Origin: Antedon mediterranea
Lineage: Eukaryota > Echinodermata > Crinoidea > Comatulida > Antedonidae
DNA length: 64,000 nt
Assembly: GCF_964355755.1 (NCBI RefSeq)
Contig: NC_092671.1
Span: 38,023,304-38,087,303 of the forward strand
Direction of reading: 5' to 3'
Each line of letters starts with the position of its first letter. The stretch's first letter is position 1. The notes under the pieces were generated by a model. The model did not search any database. It worked only from the letters and a program-made list of their open reading frames with translations, and was not told the DNA's origin. This document shows positions 44,948 through 56,371 of this stretch, one piece after another. A program made the translations under genes and the position numbers.

Positions 44948-46160
44948 GTACAGGGATTTTTTCAAAAAAATGGCCAATTTTCGACCTTTTTATTTTTCGA
45001 TAAAACTGGTTACTATAGTACAATTGACATGCGCAGAACCCATTAGTCGACTCTGCTCTGCTGTGCTATAGTAACCATGTATGTCAAATATGGTTATGAT
45101 AGCACAATTGACATGCGCAGATTGAACCCATTATTCGTCTCTACGCATGCTTATTATGCAATAGTAACCATTTATGTCAAAAAAGGGTCGAAAATCGGCC
45201 ATTTTTCAAAAACTTCCATGTACTATAGTACAGGGATTTTTTCAAAAAAAATGGCCAATTTTCGACCTTTTTATTTTTCGATAAAACTGGTTACTGTATA
45301 GCACAATTAACATGCGCAGAGTCGACTAATGGGTTCTGCGCATGTCAATTGTGCTATAGTAACCATTTATGTCAATGGTTATGATAGCACAACTGACATG
45401 CGCAGAACCCATTATTCGACTCTGCGCATGTTTATTATGCAATAGTAACCATTTATGTAAAAAAATAAAAGGGTCGAAAATCGGTAATTTTTCGAAAATT
45501 TCCATGTACAGCGGTTTTTCAAAAAATGGCAAATTTTCGACCTTTTTATTTTTCGATAAAACTGGTTACTATAGCACAATTGACATGCCCAGAACCCATT
45601 ATTCGCCTCTGCGCATGTTTATTATGCTATAGTAACCATTTATGTAAAATATGGTTATGATAGCACAACTGACATGCGCAGAACCCATTATTCGACTCTG
45701 CGCATGTTTATTATGCAATAGTAACCATTTATGTCAAAAAATAAAAGGGTCGAAAATCGGCCATTTTTCGAAAATTTCCATGTACTATAGTACAGGGATT
45801 TTAAAAAAAAAAGCAAATTTTCGACCTTTTTATTTTTCGATAAAACTGGTTACTATAGCACAATTAACATGCGCAGAGTCGACTAATGGGTGCTGCGCAT
45901 GTCAATTGTGCTATAGTAACCATGTATGTCAAATATGGTTATGATAGCACAATTGACATGTGCAGAACCCATTATTCGACTCTGCGCATGTTTATTATGC
46001 AATAGTAACCATTTATGCCAAAAAATAAAAGGGTCGAAAATCGGCCATTTTTCGAAAATTTTCCTGTACTAGTACACGGATTTTTTTCAAAAAAATGGCT
46101 AATTTTCGACCTTTTTATTTATCGATAAAACTGGTTACTATAGCACAATTAACAAAAATA
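44948..46160. repeat. ~280-bp tandem array of an inverted-repeat (MITE-like) unit
   Basis: The motif CAGGGATTTTTTCAAAAAAA restarts at about 44951, 45231, 45509, 45793 and 46075. Each unit contains inverted copies of GGGTCGAAAATCGGCCATTT, GTTACTATAGCACAATTGAC and TGCGCATG. It looks like a MITE that became tandemly amplified, the last copy partial. Confidence 0.75.
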
Positions 46161-46369
46161 GTTAATAGGTATTTACAGTATTGTCAAAGTATTGCAAGTT
46201 TATTCTCAAAGGGCCCATATATTTACCTACCGTATGTGTTAAACCAAGGGCTCATAAATTTACCTACTTGTGTTAAACCAAACTCTGGCAGACTGAGAGA
46301 TTGGGATGTTCCATTCATCGCAAATCAATACATTTGTATAATCATATATTAAATCTATCAAAATAGAAA

Positions 46370-46955
46370 ATAGACCAGTGTAACAATATCGTCTGCTATT
46401 TATAATGTCAATATACAGTTCACAACTATACTGTGTATTATTTATATTTGGTTTTGCAGAGACTTCTAAGGTTTTCCACATGTGGGTATCATTTTCATGT
46501 GATGAGGCTAGCTTAGTCATTTCAGTGAACTCCATAGAAAGATCTGTAGATGTCCTCTCTGTCATGCACATGGTTTTTATGACATCACCAATGTAATATA
46601 AAGGTTGACTGAAGTAACACATTGGATACTCTTTTGATGGTACTTTGAGGACGTTCAGGTAAGCTTTTCTTGAGGATATTATGCCTGTTGAAGTATCAAA
46701 CACACACATCTATAATCTTCAGCATCTGATCTTTCAACTGGATCAATTGTTAAACTATACTCATAGACTTCATTGCTTTTTTTATTCTTCTTAAAGGAAT
46801 ATCGTGAACTGTCTAATGTCTGGTTTATTTTTGTACCATGTTTTACCCAAGATACTTGATCTGTTGATTCATGATCTTTGAGAAGCAAACATTTCAATAT
46901 TGCTTTTTGTGTTTAAGCAATGGTAATTTATTCAGGATAATTATTATCAAATGAA
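46370..46955 (-). pseudogene. Family A pseudogene (A5)
   Basis: The minus strand shows DISFDNNYPE, then a stop, ITIA and another stop, then most of Ig1 and Ig2 of family A. A dinucleotide insertion at about 46705 in the YRCVFD motif shifts the frame. The leader and everything after Ig2 are missing. Its CRE promoter and first exon at 48.1 kb are nevertheless well preserved. Confidence 0.85.
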
Positions 46956-46959
46956 ATGT

Positions 46960-48060
46960 CCTCTGAGTTATCAATTAGGCCTCAGTAAACAACGTAATCA
47001 GTTATTGACCTCATTGTCTTCCTTGACTCGAAGAAGCAATTTTATACTGTATAGTTATTTTTAGTAGCAACAATAATATTTTATGTTTTTTAGGAGAACC
47101 AGGCGCTATATATTTATGGAGGCACAATGATAGCATGGATGGCATAACGGTAAGATGGGAATAAGCATGTTAGTACTTCTCTCTTCAGATAGGATTCATT
47201 CATTTAATATACTAGATACATAATACAAAATTGTGTGCAATAAAACATATAGTATATATAATAATAGAGGATGAGAACACAAACTAAAACTCAGTGCTTT
47301 GGGGGTGAGGGAGGCCTTTAGAAGTCATGGAGGTCAGAAGACTTAAATTTCAAAATTATTTTAAAATATTTCAAAACTTTTGAGAGAAGGAGTAAAATAC
47401 ATTGTCAATATGCCAATATCTTGCAGTTTGTACATTTCTATTGAATAGTGCAATTTAGAAGAATTTATAACCAATTTAAAAATAAAATAAGATTTAAAAA
47501 TTGTAATATGTTTACTAAATTGTCAAAAATCCAGATGTTTAACCATTTTGATATTAAAAATATTACAGGATAGAGTGTTTATTGCCATATTTTTTAGCCC
47601 AACATTTACATGGTCTAATTCATCAAACTATTGTATATATATTAATATTATAGGCTAGTACCTTGATTTGTAAATAACAAAGTACAAACCTCTATAAAAA
47701 ACATAATAATGGAATAGTCCAATTTCATTCATTAATGGCAATAGGGAATTATAGTATGCATTGATGGTTCCTAGCAACTATTGATTTGTTTTTCTGTCAT
47801 AATTTAGGTACCTGTCAAACTAGTACAAAAAATAGCGTGTGAACAATTCCAGTGTCATTGTATAACAGCGATAGCAACACCTACATTTTATCTGAACAAT
47901 GCTCGATCCCTAGGGTCACCCGGACCGATCATATTCCAATGATTGACTGATTATCAATGGATAATTCAGTTTTCAAAGGTACTATTTTTGTATATTTATG
48001 TTTACACAACAATAAATGTTCATAAACATGTTCAATTGAGCAGGATTAATAATAGAATTT
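46960..48060. other. A5 upstream flank (ancestral intron)
   Basis: Collinear with 11880-12600 (A2 intron) and 39870-41400. No separate gene. It provides the uninterrupted version of the flank that foldback elements disrupted upstream of A4. Confidence 0.55.
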
Positions 48061-48071
48061 GACTTACCATT

Positions 48072-48190
48072 TTGCATTGTCATTTTATAATTATCATGGC
48101 TGACTAACACGACAAAATTTCTACACGTTGCTCATCCGGGTAACTAAAATTGTCGACGTCACCAAATAAAGTTGGTGGCGTACCTGTACG
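48072..48190 (-). promoter_or_regulatory. CRE-containing promoter and first exon of A5
   Basis: CGACGTCA (48154-48161), the CCCGGATGAGCAACG block, CAGCCATGATAATTAT and an exon end ATG before GTAAGTC, all on the minus strand. Nearly identical to the A2 promoter though its gene is dead. Confidence 0.5.
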
Positions 48191-48539
48191 ACTTTATTGA
48201 TTTTACAATACAGAGGTACAACAATGCTTGTCAGATTATTGTATTCCAAATTGTTATAAATTGCATGTTTTATTTACTTTATCTCTATTATTGCTGTTTT
48301 TTTCTTATCACGTTTATTTCAGTATATTTATTTTATTTGATAAATAGCAAACCCAATTGTTAAACTTGTACTTTGTAAACATTACTACTAAATTTAATAC
48401 CGATTACTCGCCCTTAATTTTCAATATCAAATTATAAAGTAGTGTTACAGTAATATAGGCAAATTATTTAAAGAAAATTTGGGAAAAAAACAACTAATTT
48501 AAGTCTAAAAGGCAAGGAACGCTACATGCTTGAGAGACT

Positions 48540-49090
48540 TAATAATGGAGAATGTAATATAGGATATTAAAAGGCAATATCGATCATTATGTATTAGAGG
48601 TAACTCTCTTTGTAGAAAATTTAGTAAATGCTCAACAGATGTTAAGATTACTTTGTTTAAGTCATACTGTATTAGTATGTATTGTGCGGCCTTATGGTGC
48701 GATTTTAATGTAAAAACTATAAAGTCATTACAGGTCTGTTATAATAACGCACTTAGAAAGATTTTAAGACGCTCAAGGAGCTGTAGTGCTAGTGCTATGT
48801 TTGTTGATAACCATGTTCCCTCCTTCTATGAGTACATTCGGAAATCAATTTTTTGTTTCAAAACAAAAATTGAAAAAAGCTGTAATACTTTAATTACATG
48901 TGTTTTTTCTCGTATTCTAAAAGATTCAAAGTTGCATAGAAAATGGACAGAACTTTTGTATGTTTAATCTCATGTATACTTTTACGTGTGTTAACTAGTA
49001 TCAGTATAGCCATAATAATGTGTTGTTTTTGTAAACTTTATGTGTTTCATATGGACAGTTTGTCTGAAATAAAGTTGAATTGAATTGAAT
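48540..49090 (+). mobile_element. LINE 3' end
   Basis: The frame at 48653-48967 reads FKSYCISMYCAALWC, LQVCYNNALRKILRR and VPSFYEYIRKSIFCF, the tail of a LINE ORF2. After a ~100-bp 3' UTR it ends in AATAAAGTTGAATTGAATTG, a tailed insertion junction. 5'-truncated. Confidence 0.8.
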
Positions 49091-49154
49091 AAGATTATAG
49101 TATTGCTTGAGCTTAATAGTTTTTTCCAGAATAGGATGATTTCTTTTATTTTTA

Positions 49155-49385
49155 AGACAATATTAAGCATGTTTTTTTGGTTTTTTGTATGCATCTTCAG
49201 TAAATTTGTTGTAGGCATCTTCAGTAAACTTTTTTTTTGTAGGCATCTTCAGTAACTTTTTTTTTTTTTGTAGGCATGTTTTTTTTTTTTAGGCATCTTT
49301 AATGAGATTTTTTTTTTTTTTTGGCATCTTCAGTGAATTTTTTTGTGTAGGCATCTTCAGTGAATGATTTGGAAGATGTATAATT
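49155..49385 (+). repeat. Tandem expansion of a splice-acceptor-like unit
   Basis: About seven copies of a poly-T tract plus TAGGCATCTTCAGTGAAT-like sequence (unit roughly 25-35 bp). The last copy continues into GATTTGGAAGATG, the body of the divergent-exon module. It amplified the acceptor half of that module. Confidence 0.6.
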
Positions 49386-49389
49386 TTTT

Positions 49390-51040
49390 TTGGTTTAATG
49401 ATATTTTAAAGAAATGCTGAGAACAAAAAACAAACATTCTTTATTATTACATTTATTTTCCTTTCATCAGAAATAAATATATATGTATATATAAAGAAAG
49501 AGAAAAAATAATATATTATATTTTATGGTTCTAATATATTATTTCACTCTAAAATTGTACGTGTAAAATTGAATGACCGTACAATATGAAATAAAAGTGG
49601 GTTGCCCCCATAAAAGAGGAAAAAAAGGAAGATGTGGAAGTCTATATAGACCCCCACACGCCAATAAACCAAGTTAATCAACCAAATGTATTGCACCATA
49701 TGACACCACCAGTACAGACTTTATATATTAAACATTTATGCATCAAATATTTATAAATTAAAAATATAGCAACTCTAATGTCATCTAAGTGATCCTACAT
49801 TTTATTTATGTAGAAAATTTACTGTTCTGTAAATTAGCCCTACTATGCTTTTATCTTTCTCAATTTTTGTTATATTTTAATTGTTATAAATTTTCTTTAC
49901 TTTTAAACTTGTAACTGGACCATTTTGGAAATCAGTACTGCGTTACTGAAAATGCAATCCAGTCAAAAGAAAGAATAAATAAATAAAAATAAACACCAAT
50001 AACTCGACTTGATTTCAAATATTAATGAAGCAAGATCAGTAAAATGTTTTCTTTCCATTTTCATTGTCTTTGTCCTTTTTTGACATTTTGAGGAAAAAAT
50101 GTTAATATCCATTATCCTATTAGCATCATACAGTATATGACAAATAAATTGTAAACATTTAAAAAAATATTGTTTCATTTTTGGCCAGTTTCAAAGGCAC
50201 AGAACAAATTCTAAACCACCTGGTGATATACTAAATATTAATTAACTTTGAAACGAAAAGAATGAGAAAAGCCGCCTTAACAGAGATTCAAACTCGAAAC
50301 TAAGCTTCTGCTTGATATGAAGATGTTACTGGAGCTATTAGTCTATGCCCAATTCTTTCGTCCAGGCTAATAGATTGTAGAAAAACGATAGCTTACACAA
50401 CCAAAAAGAACAAAACCTCAATGTTTCAAGCATCACAAATATTTTATTTTGATAATTTTACAGCTAAAATTAAATTAATTAAATTGTTATTTCATCTTAT
50501 AGCTTAAAAGCACTGTACACTTACAAGAGGAAACAGAAAGCTTTACAGGATTGTGGTAATGTACCTAGTTTTAAAGTAAAATATTTTTTTTTATAATCAA
50601 TGCTTATATATATTTAAATGAATTGTTCCCTAAAAAAATAAGCTAAACAATTAAATTGGTCATATAAAGAAAAAAACTAAATGACCTAAAATACTGACTA
50701 CTTTTAAAATGTTATTGATTTGTCAATATACTGGGTTTGAGTCCCATCCAAGAATTACTCGCACACTTTTTTGCAAGTACTGTATTCTCAATGTCCTTAG
50801 TTTAAGCATGGAGTAATTCTTTACTCCATGGTTTAAGTACAACTTACATCAGAGTACGGCAAAACATTTGACCAATTACTCAATATACTGTACAATCATA
50901 CACTTGTTATTAAACAAAAACAAGCACGAATGTGCAATACTCGGGGTACAGTGAAAGAAGCTGTAATGACGTCATAAGACCGGATGTAACGTCACATACA
51001 CATCAATAACCTTAACTTAAGTTACTATACTCATGGAGAC
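49390..51040. other. Intergenic with a minus-strand B-flank relic
   Basis: 50278-50345 (minus) is a tRNA-like element (TGAATCTC T-arm, AAGCAGAAGC) and 50345-50570 (minus) is the B 3' flank module. A B cassette once lay here in reverse orientation. No ORF of family A or B is seen. Confidence 0.5.
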
Positions 51041-51048
51041 CTCCATGC

Positions 51049-51425
51049 TACGAAAGCCCATTAATGCCATTTGAAGTATATGTTTTTCTATCGTAATCCG
51101 TTCTAACGAATTAGTAATTCGTTTGAACGGATTAATAATCTGTTCAAACGAATTAGTAATCCGTTCAAACGAATTGCAACATATACAACAAGTGCCATTT
51201 AAAGTATATGTTGTAATTCGTTTAAACGGATTACTAATCCGTTCAAACGAATTACTAATTTGTTTAAACGGATTACTAATTTGTTCAAACGAATTACTAA
51301 TTCGTTCAAACGAATTACTAATTTGTTTAAACGGATTACTAATTTGTTTAAACGAATTAATAATTCGTTAGAACGGATTACGTTCGAAAAACATATACTT
51401 CAAATGGCATTAATGGGCTTTCGTA
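51049..51425. mobile_element. Complete MITE with TACGAAAGCCC ends
   Basis: 377-bp element with TIRs TACGAAAGCCCATTAATGCC and its complement at the right end. It is filled with 21-bp palindromic units. The terminal TA may be the target duplication, as in Tc1/mariner-derived MITEs. Confidence 0.8.
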
Positions 51426-51438
51426 AAAATGCCATATT

Positions 51439-52916
51439 TACGAAAGCCCATTAATGCCATTTTAAGTATATGTTTTTCGAACGTAATCCGTTCTAACGAA
51501 TTAGTAATTCGTTTGAACGGATTAATAATCTGTTCAAACGAATTAGTAATCCGTTCAAACGAATTGCAACATATACAACAAGTGCCATTTAAAGTATATG
51601 TTGTAATTCGTTTAAACGGATTACTAATCCGTTCAAACGAATTACTAATTTGTTTAAACGGATTACTAATTTGTTCAAACGAATTACTAATTCGTTCAAA
51701 CGAATTACTAATTTGTTTAAACGGATTACTAATTTGTTTAAACGAATTAATAATTTGTTTAAACGGATTACTAATTCGTTCAAACGAATTAGTAATCCGT
51801 TTAAACAAATTAATAATTTGTTTAAACAAATTAATAATTTGTTTAAACGGATTACTAATCTGTTTGAACGAATTAGTAATTCGTTTGAACGAATTAGTAA
51901 TCTGTTTAAACAAATTAGTAATTTGTTTAAACAAATTATTAATTTGTTTAAACAAATTAATAATTTGTTTAAACGGATTACTAATTCGTTTAAACGAATT
52001 AGTAATTCGTTTAAACAGATTAGTAATCCGTTTAAACAAATTAGTAATCCGTTTGGACGGATTCCTAATTCGTTTGAACAGATTATTAATCTGTTTAAAC
52101 AAATTAGTAATTCGTTTGAACGGATTAGTAATCTGTTCAAACGAATTAGTAATCTGTTCAAACCAATTGCAACATATACAACAAGTGCCATTTAAAGAAT
52201 ATGTTGTAATTCGTTTGAACGGATTACTAATCCGTTCAAACGAATTACTAATTTGTTTAAACAGATTAATAATCTGTTAAAACGAATTAGGAATCCGTTC
52301 AAACGGATTAGTAATTTGTTTAAACGGATTACTAATTTGTTCAAACGAATTACTAATTCGTTCTAACGAATTAGTAATCCGTTTGAACAAATTATTAATT
52401 TGTTTAAACAAATTAATAATTTGTTTAAACGGATTACTAGTTCGTTCAAACGAATTACTAATTTGTTCAAACAGATTAGTAATCCGTTTAAACAAATTAT
52501 TAATTTGTTTAAACAAATTATTAATTCGTTTAAACGGATTACTAATTCGTTTGAACGAATTAGTAATTCGTTTGAACGGATTACTAATCCGTTTAAACAA
52601 ATTAGTAATTCGTTTGAACGAATTAGTAATCCGTTTAAACAAATTACTAATCCGTTTGAACGGATTCCTAATTCGTTTTAACAGATTATTAATCTGTTTA
52701 AACAAATTAGTAATTCGTTTGAACGGATTAGTAATCCGTTCAAACGAATTACAACATATTCTTTAAATGGCACTTGTTGTATATGTTGCAATTGGTTTGA
52801 ACAGATTACTAATTCGTTTGAACAGATTACTAATCCGTTCAAACGAATTACTAATTCGTTAGAACGGATTACGTTCGAAAAACATATACTTCAAATGTCA
52901 TTAATGGGCTTTCGTA
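51439..52916. mobile_element. Large MITE with expanded 21-bp palindromic array
   Basis: Same TIRs as the adjacent 377-bp copy, 13 bp away, but 1.48 kb long owing to array expansion. It contains internal ACATATACAACAAGTGCC inverted blocks in both orientations. It ends exactly at the truncated 5' LTR of the gypsy-type element. Confidence 0.8.
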
Positions 52917-53289
52917 CATTTTTAATGTATGGGTAGATAATGTGTTAAGCGGAATAATCCGCACCCATTACGCGTATTCGTCGGAGAATGGTAAGCTTGG
53001 GATGATACCTGATACATCCTCTCTCCTTCGGACGCTTGCATCGACTAGACGTGTATTTGCCTAGCCTGTTAAACAATTTATTATTTCTTTTTGTTGAGAG
53101 CACATCGTTTGATCTTGATGTAATCTGTCTTGTTCCTGATTACTGTTAGCGACGGCTGCAGTGTTCTGTTATTAAACAATTGCGATTAAACTGGAAACTG
53201 AATCAGGTCTATTCTATTATGTGTCAGTGATCATTAATTGCTCTCCCACAAGCTATTCAAACACCAACGGACACGATCCGAAGGTCACA
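52917..53289 (+). repeat. 5' LTR of gypsy-type element (left end missing)
   Basis: Homologous to 59001-59398 but lacks the first ~131 bp of the 3' LTR and an internal ~24 bp. Ends GGTCACA. A likely primer-binding site TGGTGCCGAAACC follows at 53296-53308. Confidence 0.8.
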
Positions 53290-53348
53290 TAATTTTGGTG
53301 CCGAAACCTGTTTTATAAATCCAATTTGTTCAAAAAAAAGGTAACAGT

Positions 53349-54719
53349 ATGGCTAGTAACCAACACAATGCTGCAGCGGATTCATCGCTGGATGCATCAA
53401 TACCAGATCCGATTTCTACAAACACACCTATAATTCCGGAACTTAGTATCCAAGGACAACCGAGGCGACCACGACCAAGACTTCCCAGATCCAGTACACC
53501 AATGAGTGGTGCAGTAAACAGCCCAGAGATGGCATCGGACGTCAGCGTAGTTCAACCAGGGACATCGCCGCTGCTGTTGGCTGGATTTGATCCACCACCT
53601 ACAATGGATACTGTACCAAGAGTGATCTCATCCCATCAGATCAAGAGTTTTCCCACATTTACTGGGAGGGACAAGGATGGATTAAAGGTGGAAGACTGGG
53701 TTAGAGATATTAAGTATTTGTTAAGATCTAAAGGTTATTCTGCACCGCTTCCCCAATTCCATGAGATTGTAAGACACACTGGGGGTCGGGCCCGTGACCT
53801 GGTATTGAACTTGGAGAGTAGGGGTCCAGACCTAACGACACCTGATGCTGCTCTGAAAGAATTGGTCAGAGAGTACGGGGACTTAAACGTTACTGTGTCA
53901 CCTATGGCAGCTTTTTATGCCCGTTTTCAGCAGTCCACGGAAACGCCAAGGGATTATGCAATTGCGCTCGAAGCACTGTTACGCCGAGTATGTGGCCAAC
54001 TCGAGTCACAACATTCTGAACTGATGGATCGAGATGGGGTTTTATGCACCCAGTTCATGTATGGCCTGCGAGATGTAGAGGTAAAGAATCGGCTGGCTCC
54101 GATGCGCCCAAGGCAGATGAAATTCGCAGCTTTGCGGGAAGAACTCCGCATCATCTCCTATGAATTGGCACAAGACCGTGATTGGTTTGGCGGGTCCCAC
54201 CAAGCAAAGCTGTATTCACAGACGGTAACAAGACCCAAAGACCGTGTTCCAAAGGCCGAAGCAAAATCAACGACACCAACCACGGATATCAGCCTCGAGA
54301 TATTAGAGAAATTGAAGGCTTTAGAGGTACGTATCCATGGAATCGAAAACAAGGCCGAAGGTTATGGCAGACCTCGGGCACAACCCCGAAGGAATGCCTG
54401 CTTCAAATGCGGCAAAATTGGTCATTTTGCCAGAAACTGTTTTCAGACTAACAATCACCCCGCATCAGTGTCACAGCAGCAACAACAGGCTTACTTTGAA
54501 AATCAGACACCTTTTCAGCCACAAAATCACCCTGTACAAATACCACAGCAGCCGCCACAACAAATGTACTTTGAACATCAGATTCCGTTCCAACCACAAG
54601 GCCCTCTTCAACAATTTGGCAGACCATGGTATCCCACTAGTCAACAGCTTCCAGTAAACCAACAAACAAGCCGACCTGAAACAGCTGCTGCCAGCCATAA
54701 GCCTTCTATAAACGGGTAG
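53349..54719 (+). CDS. gag: Gag of Ty3/gypsy-type retrotransposon
   Basis: 456 residues: Pro-rich N terminus, a retrotransposon-gag domain around 120-270 (EDWVRDIKYLL, LVREYGD, FYARFQQ), one CCHC zinc knuckle (CFKCGKIGHFARNC) near 351-364 and a Gln/Pro-rich C terminus. Intact frame. It packages element RNA. It begins 60 bp after the 5' LTR and is followed after a short gap by the protease frame. Confidence 0.88.
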   Translation: MASNQHNAAADSSLDASIPDPISTNTPIIPELSIQGQPRRPRPRLPRSSTPMSGAVNSPEMASDVSVVQPGTSPLLLAGFDPPPTMDTVPRVISSHQIKSFPTFTGRDKDGLKVEDWVRDIKYLLRSKGYSAPLPQFHEIVRHTGGRARDLVLNLESRGPDLTTPDAALKELVREYGDLNVTVSPMAAFYARFQQSTETPRDYAIALEALLRRVCGQLESQHSELMDRDGVLCTQFMYGLRDVEVKNRLAPMRPRQMKFAALREELRIISYELAQDRDWFGGSHQAKLYSQTVTRPKDRVPKAEAKSTTPTTDISLEILEKLKALEVRIHGIENKAEGYGRPRAQPRRNACFKCGKIGHFARNCFQTNNHPASVSQQQQQAYFENQTPFQPQNHPVQIPQQPPQQMYFEHQIPFQPQGPLQQFGRPWYPTSQQLPVNQQTSRPETAAASHKPSING

Positions 54720-54748
54720 GACCTGCAGACGACGGGCTATCTGTTGAT

Positions 54749-55351
54749 ATGAATTTTCACAAGTGCCCAAACAAATCGATAAAGGGATTAATCGGTCCAG
54801 TGAATGAAGCTATTGTATCCATATCTGGTCAAGTTTGTAATGCTCTTTTAGATACAGGTTCGCAAGTTACAACCATCACTGCAGATTTCGTCAATAATCA
54901 TCCAACTTTAAAGATCCAAAAGCTACAGCCAGTTGCTGTGAACATTGAAGGGGCTGGGGATCAGTTAGTACCCCACCATGGTGTTCTGCTCATCAACTTG
55001 GAAGTAATGGGAGTAAAGTTGGAGGTGGTTCCAGTACTGGTTGTACCATCAACGACATCTAGAGTAAAGATGCCCTGTCTCATTGGAACGAATGTGATAC
55101 GACCAACACGTGACAAACTACATGGTCAGTATGGACGGTCGTTTATGGAAATCGTTTGGGAGAAATCTACTACATGGTTTGCAGCATACCAGTCTCTAAA
55201 TGGTGATGGGATGGACCTTGCTGATGCAACTGGTGAAATAGGAGCGATTCATTATAGGGGACGCCCAATCACTTTTAAGCCTGGGGCCCAGCGAGATGTC
55301 GTTGGATATGCACCAACCCACACAGACGGCCGCACATTCTGGAAATGTTGA
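54749..55351 (+). CDS. pol: Pol, aspartic protease segment (broken frame)
   Basis: CNALLDTGSQVTTI is the retropepsin active-site block, and PCLIGTNVI fits the second conserved block. The frame ends at 55351 and the rest of pol continues in another frame, so this copy is frame-broken here. It lies in a different frame from gag. Confidence 0.8.
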   Translation: MNFHKCPNKSIKGLIGPVNEAIVSISGQVCNALLDTGSQVTTITADFVNNHPTLKIQKLQPVAVNIEGAGDQLVPHHGVLLINLEVMGVKLEVVPVLVVPSTTSRVKMPCLIGTNVIRPTRDKLHGQYGRSFMEIVWEKSTTWFAAYQSLNGDGMDLADATGEIGAIHYRGRPITFKPGAQRDVVGYAPTHTDGRTFWKC

Positions 55352-56371
55352 GGGTAGGCAGTTTACTGACAGAAGTCAAGGAGGGTAAAGTAACTGTGCG
55401 GATGTGTAACCTTTCATCAACAACAGTGATGCTTAATAAAGGTAATCTAATAGCTAACTTGTTGTATGCAACACCAGCCGAAGACTTAGCACATACAACT
55501 CGACTCGTTCTTTCCAGTGAAAACTCGGTGTTGGTAAACAAACAGGAATTAAAGCAAATACCTGATGTACATGTTCCAACTGGAGACTTGTCAGAAACAG
55601 AAATTAAGGCCCTCCACAATATCCTCTGTCAAAACTCTGATGTCTTCTCCATGGGTTCAGATGATTTTGGCCACACCACAACTCTTCAGGATGATATACC
55701 CCTCATCGATTCAACCCCATTCAGAATGCCATATCGCCGCATACCACCCTCAGACTTCAAGGAAGTAAGAGAACATATTCAAGGCCTAGAAAGTGCTGGT
55801 GTTATAAAGGGAAGCAAGAGCCCATTTGCCTCTCCTATCGTCATTGTTAGAAAGAAGACTGGCCAGATCAGACTATGCGTCGACTACCGAAAACTCAACT
55901 CAAGGACGGTTCGTGATGCGTATCCGCTTCCGAGGATCGACGAATCTTTAGATGCATTGGGGAAAGCTCGTTATTTTTTCAAGTTTGGACTTAATGTCTG
56001 GCTATCTGCATGTGCAGATGGCCGAAGCTGACCAACCTAAGACGGCATTCACAACTCCACTGGGTTTATTCGAGTATACGAGGATGCCTTTCGGATTAAC
56101 TAATGCCCCTGCTACCTTTCAACGCCTAATGACTGTAGTATTCGGAGATATGAACTTAACAGAGGTACTCATTTACCTGGACGATATTATCATATTTAGC
56201 TCAACTATAGAAGAACACCTCATGCGTTTAGAAAAAGTATTTTCTCGATTGCGAGAACATGGACTTAAATTACAACCAAATAAGTGTCACCTACTTCAGC
56301 GAGAGGTCAAATATCTGGGCCGGACACAGGGTCTCCGAACACGGCATCTCAACCGACCCAGAGAAAACTGA
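55345..56371 (+). pseudogene. pol: Pol, reverse transcriptase segment (frame breaks)
   Basis: RT blocks: YRRIPPSDFKEVREHI, KSPFASPIVIVRKKTG and RLCVDYRKLNSRTV in one frame to about 55980. The next frame carries FEYTRMPFGLTNAPATFQRL and the catalytic YLDD at about 56174-56185. A further shift near 56300 leads to the RNase H frame. Two or more indels inactivate RT. Confidence 0.85.
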
